Of a stretch of 64,000 bases of DNA, positions 26,301-37,000 are shown piece after piece; within the stretch, counting starts at the first letter, position 1; each line of letters begins with the position of its first letter. The DNA comes from Nemopilema nomurai (taxonomy: Eukaryota > Cnidaria > Scyphozoa > Rhizostomeae > Rhizostomatidae), in NCBI GenBank assembly GCA_003864495.1, contig ML133394.1, positions 2,356,001 to 2,420,000 of the forward strand, read 5' to 3'. The notes beneath the pieces were generated by a model. The model searched no databases and had not been told where the DNA came from. It was given only the letters and a program-made list of their open reading frames with translations. The position numbers and the translations under genes were made by a program.

Positions 26301-27279
26301 ATTCTCTATGCTCTGAATGGAATGCACTGCTTCCGGCTCATGGTGAAGCGATGGCTGAGTTTCTGATTGAGCTGGCTCTTTTCAACTCCAGTCCCCTTTA
26401 CCCTGAATACAAGATGGATTCGTTGCTTGATTTTAAAAGGGTATCTGATCAGCTTCGAGGACTTGCAATTCAGACGACCCGCCTCGCTGCAAATGTTGTT
26501 CGACCTTTGCTTGTCTATGAAGGGGATTTGCAAGGAAGCAAGTCTCTAGTCAATCTCAACAGACGTCTAAAGAGTGAAAAGTACCAATATGTTGTACAAC
26601 ATCATTTGCCTAAACTTGATTCAATTCTACAGAGTGAACAACCCTGTGCACCTTCTGAAAAAGGTGAGTTTACGATCCTTACTGGTAGAAAAAGATCACA
26701 AAATATGTAAGGTAAATATAAAGATATGATAAACAATGTTATTGTTTTTGGCAACATTAAAAGTTAAAATCTGTCCCTGATAGGCAGTGCAATTCATAAG
26801 AGGTGCATTCCTTAGATCGTCCGAATAAGTATGCAAAGTGAAATTTAGAGGTTTTCTTAATACTGTATGTTGTTATGCAATGTATTGTTTTATTCGTTGT
26901 TTTTTCTTGTATTCTCATCCTACTAGGTAAAACTATTTCGGACTTTTAATTTTCACATTAGGTGATATTGTCAGTCTTCAGCTTTGAAAATTCAGCTTCA
27001 GTTTTTTTAAAGTAGCTGCAACCAAACTCGAATCCAAAGATCGTTAGCCGAAGCTTGAAGACCGTAGAATTCGTTTCATAACAGTCTACGTGTGTTAATA
27101 TTTGCAGGAAAACAAAATTTTGCTTTGGCGAACTATAAATTTTTAATTTCATTGTATTTTTCCTAGAATCGCTATACGGCCAGGCATTACTGTTACTGCT
27201 GATCAGTGCTCTCAAGGGAAAAGAAGATCCATCCGACGTTACTGCTTTCATTGAAAACTTTACAGAGGATACATCGTAG
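5472..27279 (+). CDS. URB1: URB1/NPA1 nucleolar pre-ribosomal-associated protein 1 (33 exons, one apparent frameshift)
   Basis: URB1 (yeast Npa1) is a very large alpha-helical (HEAT/ARM-like) nucleolar scaffold of early pre-60S particles, acting with URB2/Npa2, Dbp6, Nop8 and Rsa3 on 27S pre-rRNA. Splicing 33 exons gives about 2185 aa, close to human URB1 (about 2270). The N-terminus is lysine/arginine-rich, as expected for a nucleolar protein. The conserved Npa1 N-terminal domain spans exons 2-9 or so, and the conserved C-terminal NopRA1 region spans exons 24-30 (about residues 1490-1810), including IYDPRFLFPLFSRFL, DCRRFIDSG and ERSWIIQLMAAGLR. All exon phases are consistent except within exon 31, where one base seems to be missing near 25076-25081. 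Exon coordinates are in the three segment entries. The start at 5472 is the first in-frame ATG; the codon run upstream is closed. Confidence 0.95.
13547..14473 (+). other. URB1: URB1 intron 14
   Basis: A 927-base intron. It contains open frames of 130 codons (13526-13921, overlapping exon 14) and of about 90 codons in two other frames (13925-14217). None resembles URB1 or another family, and none fits the phase of exons 14 and 15. The two 90-codon frames overlap each other almost fully, which argues for chance or for an old repeat insertion. Confidence 0.6.
14737..15711 (+). other. URB1: URB1 intron 15
   Basis: A 975-base intron ending TTTCAG before the 1195-base exon 16. It contains several ATTGG/CCAAT motifs between 15430 and 15500 but no coding potential or clear repeat. 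Confidence 0.6.
16951..17128. repeat. G-run and C-run tracts in URB1 intron 16
   Basis: A G-rich stretch (GGGGGGAGGGAGGGGG at 16951-16966) is followed by C-rich runs near 17020, 17061 and 17117-17128. They lie just after the exon 16 donor. They could pair in the RNA or form G-quadruplex-like structures; low-complexity drift is the simpler view. Confidence 0.6.
20988..27279 (+). other. URB1: URB1 exons 24-33 (C-terminal NopRA1 region)
   Basis: Exons: 20988-21098, 21323-21386, 21640-21802, 22160-22253, 22669-22829, 23946-24057, 24560-24810, 24976-25258, 25930-26663, 27167-27279. This is the best conserved part of URB1, and each exon can be placed against the family from memory (EENGIPISSLR, PREDIYDPRFLF, SLYNSPLCD). 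Exon 31 (24976-25258) changes frame by one base at about 25076-25081. Exon 32 uses the acceptor ACAAG at 25929, which keeps phase, and encodes the long C-terminal helical block. The stop is TAG at 27277-27279. Confidence 0.9.
22830..23945 (+). other. URB1: URB1 intron 28
   Basis: The longest URB1 intron, 1116 bases, between the DCRRFIDSG exon and the VNEEAEYIPS exon. AT-rich with no open frame of note; I see nothing else in it. Confidence 0.7.
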
Positions 27280-27281
27280 CG

Positions 27282-27287
27282 AATAAA
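27282..27287 (+). terminator. AATAAA directly after the URB1 stop
   Basis: AATAAA begins two bases after the TAG stop. Use of this signal would give a very short 3' UTR. A second hexamer at 27634-27639 gives a more ordinary 3' UTR of about 370 bases and is the likelier site. Confidence 0.35.
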
Positions 27288-27804
27288 GACCTATTCTTGT
27301 TTTCGTAATTTTTGGTGATTGTCAATTGTCGATTGTAGGCATTAAACTTAAAATTAAGAAATTAAAGATTAAACATCGAGTTAGCGAGAATACCTATCGA
27401 TTTTGTCCCATTTATGATTAGGTCCTGTTGCCTTGATTATCCTATCCTACAAAATATCTTTACAGTTTTTATATCCAATATTGTGTGCCAGTCATCACCT
27501 GTTTGTTACCCTAAGCATGTACCGGTAAAGACTTCAAAATTTTAAAATTTGTGGTTTGAAGTTTTGTTCTGCATTTTCTTATGTGGAGCTGATAATCCGT
27601 TTTGTATTCTTGAAATGTACCTTACAATTATTAAATAAACTACTTTTAAATTGGAAGAAGAAAGTCCAAGTATAAGAAGAGTCTGTTATAGAACTTTTGG
27701 ATCCGACCGAAAATCTGTGTAAATGAATTTTTGTGGTCAGTAACAGCAACCCTGCCATGTTTCCACGGACGCTTTTGACACTACGCATCCCATATTGCAA
27801 TACG

Positions 27805-27813
27805 GGCGGGAAA
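27805..27813 (+). promoter_or_regulatory. E2F-type site GGCGGGAAA
   Basis: GGCGGGAAA is the reverse complement of the classic E2F site TTTCCCGCC and lies three bases left of the X-box. E2F4/5 with multicilin and RFX factors co-activate ciliary genes in vertebrate multiciliated cells. Function here is inferred from motif and position. Confidence 0.4.
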
Positions 27814-27816
27814 TTT

Positions 27817-27830
27817 GCTGCCATGGGAAC
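27817..27830 (+). promoter_or_regulatory. RFX X-box upstream of CFAP47
   Basis: GCTGCCATGGGAAC fits the X-box pattern RYYNYY-N(1-3)-RRNRAC at every position and differs by one base from the ideal inverted repeat GTTGCCATGGGAAC. It sits 233 bases before the CFAP47 ATG. RFX factors control ciliary genes across animals through such sites, so its place before a ciliary gene is coherent. A further half-site AGCAAC follows at 27831-27836. Confidence 0.6.
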
Positions 27831-28062
27831 AGCAACAGAGTTGAATTTACAAAATGGCGCACAGAACTACTATTTTGACAGTGGAAAATTTGCCTTAAGT
27901 TAATGTCAATTTTTAGATAACATTGTAGTTTGTACGAAGAATTTAAGTTTGTTCTACCTAAAGTTTTGTCACCTTGGAAATAGAGGGAATCCATCACGAG
28001 TGTTCATAAGTAACTAATGGCGGTTTTGGAAGGTTGACGTTCACCAAAGTTACGAATAAAAA

Positions 28063-31000
28063 ATGGGGACGGATGTCGTGATTGAGGGGATCCGCGTGAA
28101 TCCACCAGTTGTAGAGTTTCCTGACATCGAGTCTGGTGTTGTTTATCAAACTCAAATCACTATTCAAAATTTTGGAAAAGTTTCAAGGAGGATTAGATTT
28201 AATTCACCATCATCTGAGGTATCGTTCTAGAAATAATTATATTTAATTCAGATAAACAACTTTACAGTAGATATGGTTTTGCATCATTCCTACTGGTTCT
28301 TAAAGTTCTGTATTTCCTTACTGGGGAATGAAAGAAAGTTGACAGGAAAAGATAAACGCAGGAAGGGCTGCTGCAATCAACACGATATTTAGGCCCTCGT
28401 TAAAGGTTTTTTCCTGATTTCTTTTGCAAAATAGACTTGTTCGATAACAATTTCTTCATGAAAAAAGTGAAATGAACAAGGAATACCCCATCAAGGAATT
28501 CGTTCCTAAAATCTGTTTTCCCTCTGCCCAAACACTCTCTCTACAATAGTAATAATTTTGAAATTCAATTTATGACCCAACTGTCCTTTAGTTTGGAGGA
28601 GAGTCTTTAATTTGAAGGAAACTTCTTCTGCTTGTTTACTTTAAATTATGTGGCTCAAATTCACATAATGTTTGCCAGAAGTTCCTTTCTTGATGTTATG
28701 AGTCTCTGATATTTCAATATAGATGAGAAATGTACTTTCTATCTAAATTTAGTTTATTCATTATGACCTCAAACTAACATCCAATGGTTCTTTTGAACTT
28801 TCGCTTTGAACTTTCAAGTTTAAGTCAACATGGTAGCATTAAAAAGCTTGTGGCTAGAAAATAGTAGAATTTTGGAATTTTCATTGGTTTTGGTTATTGC
28901 TTTTGCAAGCTGGACTTGTTTGAGGCATGCTTTAGCTATCAAAGATGCTGTTCAAATTTTCAGGCTAATCCCAAAGTATGCATCACTCTATAGCTTTAAA
29001 TTTTGGTCAACTCACACTTGAAACTGACGCATCAGCAATAGCAAGCCTCAGCCCAGGGAAGAAGAGGCAGTTTCCTCCAGAAAAAAGAATTTGATTGGGA
29101 TATTTTGTTTTTGTAAATGCTTAGAAATTCCAGAACATTGCACTTTGCAATGATGCATACTTTACAACTACACCTAATTTGAAATGTCACCCGACATTTA
29201 AGTCAGTTATTTATTTGGTCATTAAAATGAGTAGCAGGTCTTGTAATATGTATATAGTGTCATTTCTGTTGATCTCATTTTATTAATGCTCAGATAATAT
29301 CCTGTCATTTACATAGACATGTGGTGAATGCGATTCCAAAGACAATGCAAAACCCATTTTATACATGATCAGATTTTATCATGTCATTTTTATGGGCATG
29401 TTTCAGTACCTTTTTTAAATTGACTTTCTTTGCAATAACATGTTCCAAAGGTATATTGATAGTAATGCTCAGTTAAATGTATTTTAATGCATCATTTTTG
29501 CAGAAATTTCAGCTGCACTGCAAGAATCCTGACAAGGTGATTGCTCCTGGTCTAGAAGTTTCAGTTTTAATTGAGTTCTGTAGCCAACAACAAGAAGACC
29601 ATGAGTCAAATTTTCTGCTTTTGGTTGATGAGGAAGTCATCCAAGTGCCACTCACAGCGTATGTATAGAATTCATAAGTTTGAATGAGACTAAATACCAC
29701 AACAATTAAAAAACGTAAAAGTATAAGAATGATCCTATTGAAGTAAAGATGAAAAGTTTCTTTATCACCCTAGAAGCCAAATCAGCTCCCAGGCATTTTA
29801 TTTTATGCCTTAGATTATCCTTAGGTGTAATTTCCTTTTGGATTATTGTTTATCTTCCCTTACAATGTTGAAGAGCATTGTTAGGGAATTCAATAGTTCT
29901 CTTTCTTAAATTTTGAGACTACAATATATTGATATGCAAAAAGCAACTGCGAATTGTGAATTCTCAACATCCATTGAATATACCATAAAAATTTTAGCTT
30001 AATTTTTTATTTTATTCTAGTTTAGCTCCAAAACCAGCAATGGAGATTTCAGGACCTGTTGACTTTGGGACAATCATTGCAGATGGCAGAATCCTGAGGC
30101 AAGAAATTGCCATTCTAAATAGAGGGTCCAAGAATGGGGCCTTCAAACTGACTTATACAGGAATGGAACCTTTAACTATTGTTCCAAAACAAGGAATTGT
30201 GAAAGCAGGCTATTCTCAACCTATAAGAGTGAGTACAGAAGTTGAACTTTAGAAGTTATCTTTCAAGATTCTCCACATTTGATATTTTACCTTGAAAGAC
30301 AGATAAGGCACTGCAGGATTGATAGGCTGAGAGGGTAGAGAAGTCAGGCACTGTTTGCAAATACTTAAAAATGCCTAGTGATTCCAGTTGGCAGACAGGA
30401 TAAATGGGTTTTGAAGTTCTATGATGGCTAAAGTATCCAAGGATTAAAGCTACAAGACAAACCGCTGCAATAAATATGTCTAATTTTCTTTTCAGTTTGA
30501 ATTTATCAGTAAAAAACCAGGCCACATGGAGGAATGCATAAGGTATGTTATGTTGTACTTGTGGCATGAAAAATACCTTGATACTTTTGAAGAAGTGGAC
30601 AAACTTTTGTAAGAGGTAACAAAAATTTCTGCAAGAAATGCTACGATGTAGAGCAAATAATTTTTCTTGCTGGCCAACAAAGTAACCACAACAGAAAATT
30701 AGTTGTCCGTCCAAATCCAAGTAATTTCATTGATGTAAACGCCTTTTTATTTATGTAAATGCATCCATGTTATCCTATGAGGGGTTTTTTTAGGGATTTC
30801 TTTATAGAGGATGGTAGGCTGTCAATTTGCTGATTACCGAGTTTGACTTTTGGCTGCAACCTTTTATTCTATACAAACATTCCTTGCTGTTTTTCATTTG
30901 TTTTTCTGTAGAGAAATCCCTACGACTCCCATTACCCCTAAACATGATATACCTACTTGAATACTGCTAAATATACCTGCCCTTCTGTTGCTAGATCTGC

Positions 31001-34000
31001 AAATGCATATTAAGTTAAAGGATGCTGAACTCCAGTATCCTCAAAATGTACATGACATTATTTGAAATTATTCCACTCTTGTCTTACCTTAGTGTGATGA
31101 TGGAAGGACAACCTCCCTGTGAGGTGCATGTTTTAGCTGACATTGCAAAGCGTTCTCTGTTGCTGCTTTCAATGGATACTGAAGAGCGAGTGAACCATGT
31201 CGAGTTTGGACAAGCTTATTACGGAACTGACGTTCTAAGGTCATGCGTCCTGTTTAATCAAAGCCCTGACCCAGTTAGTTTTGTTGTCATTTTAGAGGAA
31301 GGAGGAGAGGGCCAAGAGCTGGTGAGCAGTTTCGCAACTCTTTAGCAAAACTTATTTACAGGTGGCTATGCACAATGGAATACTCTTCCAGCTAAACCTT
31401 GTGACGAATTCTGAAAATTGATCACTAGAAAAACTGCAACTGACATCAAATTCGCATTTTTGAATAAGAGTTGTCACAAAGCTTTTGTAGTTTTTTGGCC
31501 TATCAATTCCGATTCATCAAATCAGTTTGCTGGTTGACTGTGCATTTATAGTATTCCATTTCCTTTTAAGTAGAGAAGTTTTTTTATTGAATGTGAGATG
31601 TTAAGAGCAAACATGTTGAATGCATTGCAGGGCGTGGACCTAAGCGTCACGAAGAGTACTGCGTTTCTAACAACCAACAAGAAGAGTCGTAGATATGAAG
31701 ATAATGATCTGACGTCACTTGTCACAGCCAGTCCGACGCAGGGTACACTGGCTCCTTACGACAAACGACTATTGCATTTCAAGTTCAGCCCACGCTGCTC
31801 AAAATCCGATCAAGGTTGGCTCTCAAGTGACAAGTCAGAGCCACGCAGGGATTATGCTGTGTTTGTGCACATTGACATTGTTGGGAACATCGTCAAGTTG
31901 GATGGAAAAACGACGCCCACAGAGGCCAATGGTTAGTATGACGTCAGAATGGTCTCCAGACCCCTTTCTTGAGGTAGCTAAGTAGATGATACTGTCAATA
32001 GTTCTGTGTTGAGTCTTTGTTAAGAAGCATCCACTAGTCACTGTCTTTATTTTTGTTTGTATGTAAGTCTGATAAATTTTATAATGAACTATTGTATTTT
32101 GTACTGATTTGTTTCAGGGCTCGTATCCTTTGAACTCATGCCTTTTTCTAATGAATATAGAATCACGAGTCGAGGTTGCACTGACAGGCACTGCTCTGCC
32201 TGTCTCCCTGTCTGTATTACCAAGTCCAACCATCGAGTTCGACAACTGTTCAGTCGGCAGCAGCCTTGATGGCAGAGTCACCATTCGCAATGATTCGCCT
32301 GACCTGCCCGTCGCCTTCGCAGTGCCAAAGTCGGCGCACTTTGTTCCATTTCCGCATGCGGATTGCCTCGACCCCAATGGATTCATGGAGCTGCTTATTT
32401 CCTTTCGGCCAAACCAAATCGGAAACTTCAAGCCAAAGATGAACATTGTAGTGCTTGGTTACACCGTGGAGATCGGTGGAGATTTCGGCAGCTTACCCAA
32501 GTTCAAGCAGAAGGCAATCTTCAAATATCCGTTGCAAGTAAGTGGCGTTAGTCTGCCTGTTGTTGGTAAGAAGACAGCCAAATCATTGAGTGCCCAAGGG
32601 AGGCTGCTTCCACAGGAGGAAAATGACAGCAGTACAAACCTAGTTCTATCTGGCATGGGTACGTCATTAAGGGTTTTCAGCTCTGATGACACGAATGCAG
32701 GCATGATTCGATCAAAAGCTTCCGGGGTGTCTACTGGAAAGGATTGCAAAAAGCTTTCTACTGATCTCCCTGTTGTCACTGCGGGACCCGACGATAGGGC
32801 AACCAGCATCAGGCCAAGTAACAAGAAAGAAAAAATTGTGTAAGTTTCTTTGCTGTGAGCTGAAAAGCGTTCATGGGTCGATTTGCTTATAGCATTATTT
32901 GTCTTTAAGTCAAATATATTATATTCAATACAGAACAAAACCACGTTATTGTTGATCTCGACAAATCCAGGGAGATTTCTATTTAACATAAAATGCACTA
33001 TGTGAGAAAATTTTTTTAACAGCATTATCATGATCGCATCAATTATGTATCCTGGGGCAGGAATTTTGAAGGATGACATTCTTTACACCTCAAGCGTTGT
33101 ATAGTGAATGTAATATTCAAAACTCGAGACTTTATGTGCTTTTCCTCTGACGGGAATTTAAGTTAAAGGTAGTAGCTATTGATAAAATTCCTGAATGACA
33201 TTAAATTTGTGATCATTAAAATTCTTGGACTAGCTTATAAATGCGTTTTAAATTACATCTATTCACGTTGTATATTGTAGTTCTTTTGACAACAGCAAAG
33301 AGTCACTTTCCTTTAACTTTCATTTGCCAATGGATGACTTGTTTTAGGACGCAGTTCACCAAAACCGAAAGATACACATACGTGGATCCGGATTATGAGT
33401 ATAGCTTCGAAGAAGAGGAGGAGCGCCGTTTTCACCGACAAAAATACGTTGATTACATCCAGAAGCTGAGGAAACAGAAGGCAGAGAGAGAAAAAGCTCT
33501 GTAAGAACACCTTTTCGATACCTTTGGATATTTCATTTTTCATCAGTTTGTTTTGGCTTTTTCGACTCGAATAGTCGATTTTTAGTCAGAAATTACTCAT
33601 TGCACAAAGAATTTTTTAGACTGATTTGGCTCGGTGGCTAAAAATAATCATTTAATGAAATAAAGTGGTTGATCGATATTAAAGCTTAACATTTTTCGTA
33701 TTTAGGTATTCATCTTTGTAAGTCTTATTTCATGACGTAATTTTTTCTTTTCAGATTGCATGGTATAAGATTTTCTACGTTTATCTAGCCCGTAGTAAGA
33801 AATTGTTTTTTGGGGCAGCTTTGAGATGCTTGTCTGATAAATGGGAGCGTCCTCCTCTAAAAAAACACTTTCAAAATCTTTTCTTTCTAAAGTGAATTAA
33901 AGAATCTTGACAATCCATCGGATATTGGGATGAAATCACATTCTGGTTTACAGCCAACAAAGTTGAAGGCAGACGACATCAAGCCTAATGCGGAGAAGGA

Positions 34001-37000
34001 AGGCATGTTGAATTTGTTTGCCATTAATGTTGGCATTTAGTATTGTATGCAAAAGCGAATAGGCATTATGTGACAATTTTTATTAAAAGGAAACTTTTTC
34101 AATACCAGTCGAATCAATTTGTGCCCTAGGCTGTGATATTTTATTTTAGTGTTGAATATGCACAGGAATATTAACCTAGAATTTTGGCAAATTTCATTTC
34201 CTGTAATATTTTTTTTGTAGGAAGAAGAGTTATTCCCATAAAGCCAGAGAAACAACTCTTGACATCAAAAAGTCTTGAAGCATTGCAGCGGAGTGCTGCA
34301 ACGAAAAAGGTTTGTTGTCAAAAACACATTAAGTAACTGGAATAAAAATCTCTAAGAGCTTTGGTACCTCTTTAGTTGATACTTCTTTTAAGTTAATACC
34401 TTTTTAGATGCTCCGATACGTTTCAAATTAGCTGTAGGCCATCAAACTAGCGTAGATCAAACTTTTAGAGCCAAAATCGCTCAAAAACATCTTTAAATTT
34501 CATTTAGCCTTTAGCTAAAGAGGCTAATGACATTCTTGACACAATGTATTATAGAAGCATTCTTGGAAGTTGTTCTGTCTTCATTCATAAGTTACTCGTT
34601 CTTCGATGCTTTTCTAGATATAGTTCTACTATCAGTTTCTGTTTATTTACAAGTTTGAGATTAAGTTTCTCTTTTAAAGGTGGCCGACGGACTGAAAGCT
34701 CTTCCAACAACAGCAGTGGAAAAGACCGACTGCTCCAAAGTTCTTTCACCGAAGGAACTTTACCAGATAGTTCTAGGTAAGATATGAAGAACCTTGCAAG
34801 ACATCTTTTTGGTAAATTGTGCTGTTTTCAAGCATGGTTGTCTGCCTTGCATAGTTTTGTTTGCTTTTCGTCACGAGTACTAACTTTGTCGTTTGATCCT
34901 CATCTTATTTTGGCCATCCTTGCAGAGCCTAAATTCGTTGATTTTGGCGAAGTCTGTGCCAAGTCATTAGCATCGAAGAAAATGAAAATAGTAAACAGTC
35001 TGAGTTCTCACATCTTCGTCAAGGCAGAGGTAAGTGGCACTCTCTTACGAATTTTTATCAATTTACTCTCTATCTGGTTCTGACCATGTTTTCTAATGTA
35101 TCCTAGTTTTTGCTATCATGTTATCTCAATAGTGAAGATCAAATTAAGACAGTCATTTGTTGTATGTGAATTAGCTTAAGAGTATCTGAATCCGGTGTGA
35201 ATAATACTGTATATGCCTGTCGTACATAGTTTGGTACGGTGATAGTTCCTAATCTCAGTTTTAAATTAACGGCTTTCTGTGAAATGAGGTATTTTTTAAA
35301 CAGGCAACGAGAATCCATTTAATGTATAGTATTTAATTGAGGTATTGTTCAACAAGTGTTTTGATTGAAACGGTTTGTTTTCTTTTGATAGATCGACTGT
35401 CGCGAACTTCGTCAAACATCGCCTCTTTCTCAAGTTGTGCCACCTGGAAGTGTGGCTGCGCTGGAATTCATATTTGAATCAAACACCCTCGGAAAATTTG
35501 AAAGGTTTGATATCCCCCTTTACATTTTGATCTGATGAATGATTAAATGTCGCTATAGAATCTTGACCTTTCCAAAAGGGCTTGAGTATCTGATTTTTTC
35601 TTATGCTTTTACTTTGTAAGAGCTAAAAATTCTTAAAATTCTGATTAATGATTAAAAATTCGTTCCGAAAAGGATCACATTCTATAAAAGGATAAAATTT
35701 TTGTAGATGCATTAATCTATAAAATGTTGCAAGTTTCCAAACTGTCTTGAGCCTCTTTTCTCATAATATGCCCCACAACTTTCACTATCATCTGATATTT
35801 CCAAATCAGGAATATTGTTCTATGTGGTTGATTCCGCTTGAATTTTCCCAACAGGAGCGTTTCATATTCAATAAATGGACATCACAAGGCCCATGTCATT
35901 GTGCTCGCGGAGGTAGTGACCGTGGCTTTGTCGTTATCCTGCCAGGAAGTATCTGTTTCTCCCGCGCCTGGGTTGCCTCCTGAAGCAGGTAAGCAAGCGC
36001 CTTTGTCTTTATCGACTGTTCATCATTTGATCAAAATTTTTTCGTCACTGTTAGCTCACCTCAAGTAAGCGTTGGATTGCTGCTTATTTTTTATAGTCTA
36101 AATAAATCATTAATGAGCGTGGAAAGTTAAAAGTTTGCATAGTCTTTCTTTCATTATGAAAGTAGTTTGAACTGATAGTAATAGATTGTCCTACCATGTT
36201 GAGACCTGCAATTGTGTGATAAATTGTTGATACAAATCAATAGCTTTGTGGCATTTTCCTGAACAAGAAGCTGATTTCATTTTATCGAAATTAAAACATC
36301 TTCATGTCTTCAAACTTCGATTCAAACCTTTTCTCTGTTATAATAAGAATGTTGCCTGTTTTGTGTCTTTGAACATGACTCAATGCATTGCATTAAGTTT
36401 GTTGGATTAACCTGTCTATATATAGCCTTTCTTTGTAGACACAAAAACAACAGCAAACTTGTGTCTTTTTGGTTTACAGAAAACGTCACCTTTGAGCTCC
36501 TTTTATCCTTTATAGGTATGAGGAAAACTGTTACTTTGTGCAACAACCGCAACATGACTGCAGAATTTTCTTGGGCTCCAGTTGTTGGAAAAGATGGAAC
36601 AGCCTTTTCAGTTAGGCCTGCAAGAGGTTTGAATATTTTGAACGGCATTTTTTAATTCTGGCCGTTTGCCATCGATGTTCACTTTGGTGAAAAATGTTCT
36701 GGACTGTGGTAGTGTACATATGGAATCCAAAAAATGAAGTTCCTCAGTAGAAATCTGCATATATTAACAGAATGTCATTAGCATGAATGTTCTCATATCC
36801 ATTGCTATGCCCATTCAAATATTTTTCGATTCCTACGTAGTGGAGGAACACGTTTTATCTCTTGATTCATAAATTGGACGTTGCTTTTTAACCCAGTGAA
36901 TCTTGAATAACCTTTGCTGGCTGGAGCATTTATTCTTCAAAAAAATTCCTCTACGAGATATGAAATGATAGTTTTCTACTCAAGTTATTCTATTTTTATT

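Larger units (their letters stand above)
27280..28062 (+). other. URB1-CFAP47 intergenic region
   Basis: A 783-base spacer between two + strand genes. The left half should be URB1 3' UTR with AATAAA at 27634-27639. The right half (from about 27740) turns less AT-rich and carries an E2F-type site and an RFX X-box, so the CFAP47 promoter most likely starts there. No gene seen. Confidence 0.7.
28063..35504 (+). other. CFAP47: CFAP47 exons 1-13 (residues 1-813)
   Basis: Exons: 28063-28218, 29504-29658, 30021-30228, 30496-30542, 31093-31321, 31631-31931, 32161-32839, 33348-33500, 33893-34002, 34221-34309, 34680-34776, 34926-35029, 35392-35504. Exons 1-7 hold ASH-like beta-sandwich domains (IEFDNCSVGSSLDGRVTI in exon 7). 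Exon 8 encodes a highly charged, probably coiled-coil linker rich in Glu, Arg and Lys. Exon 12 starts the next Ig-like domain (PKFVDFGEVCAKSLASKK). The exon 7 acceptor is ATATAG at 32160; a stronger-looking TTTCAG at 32117 would break the frame. The exon 9 donor is GC rather than GT. Confidence 0.92.

Noticed and set aside
32459..33079. 206-codon minus-strand open frame
   Set aside because: It lies antisense to CFAP47 exon 7, whose coding is well supported; the product resembles nothing.
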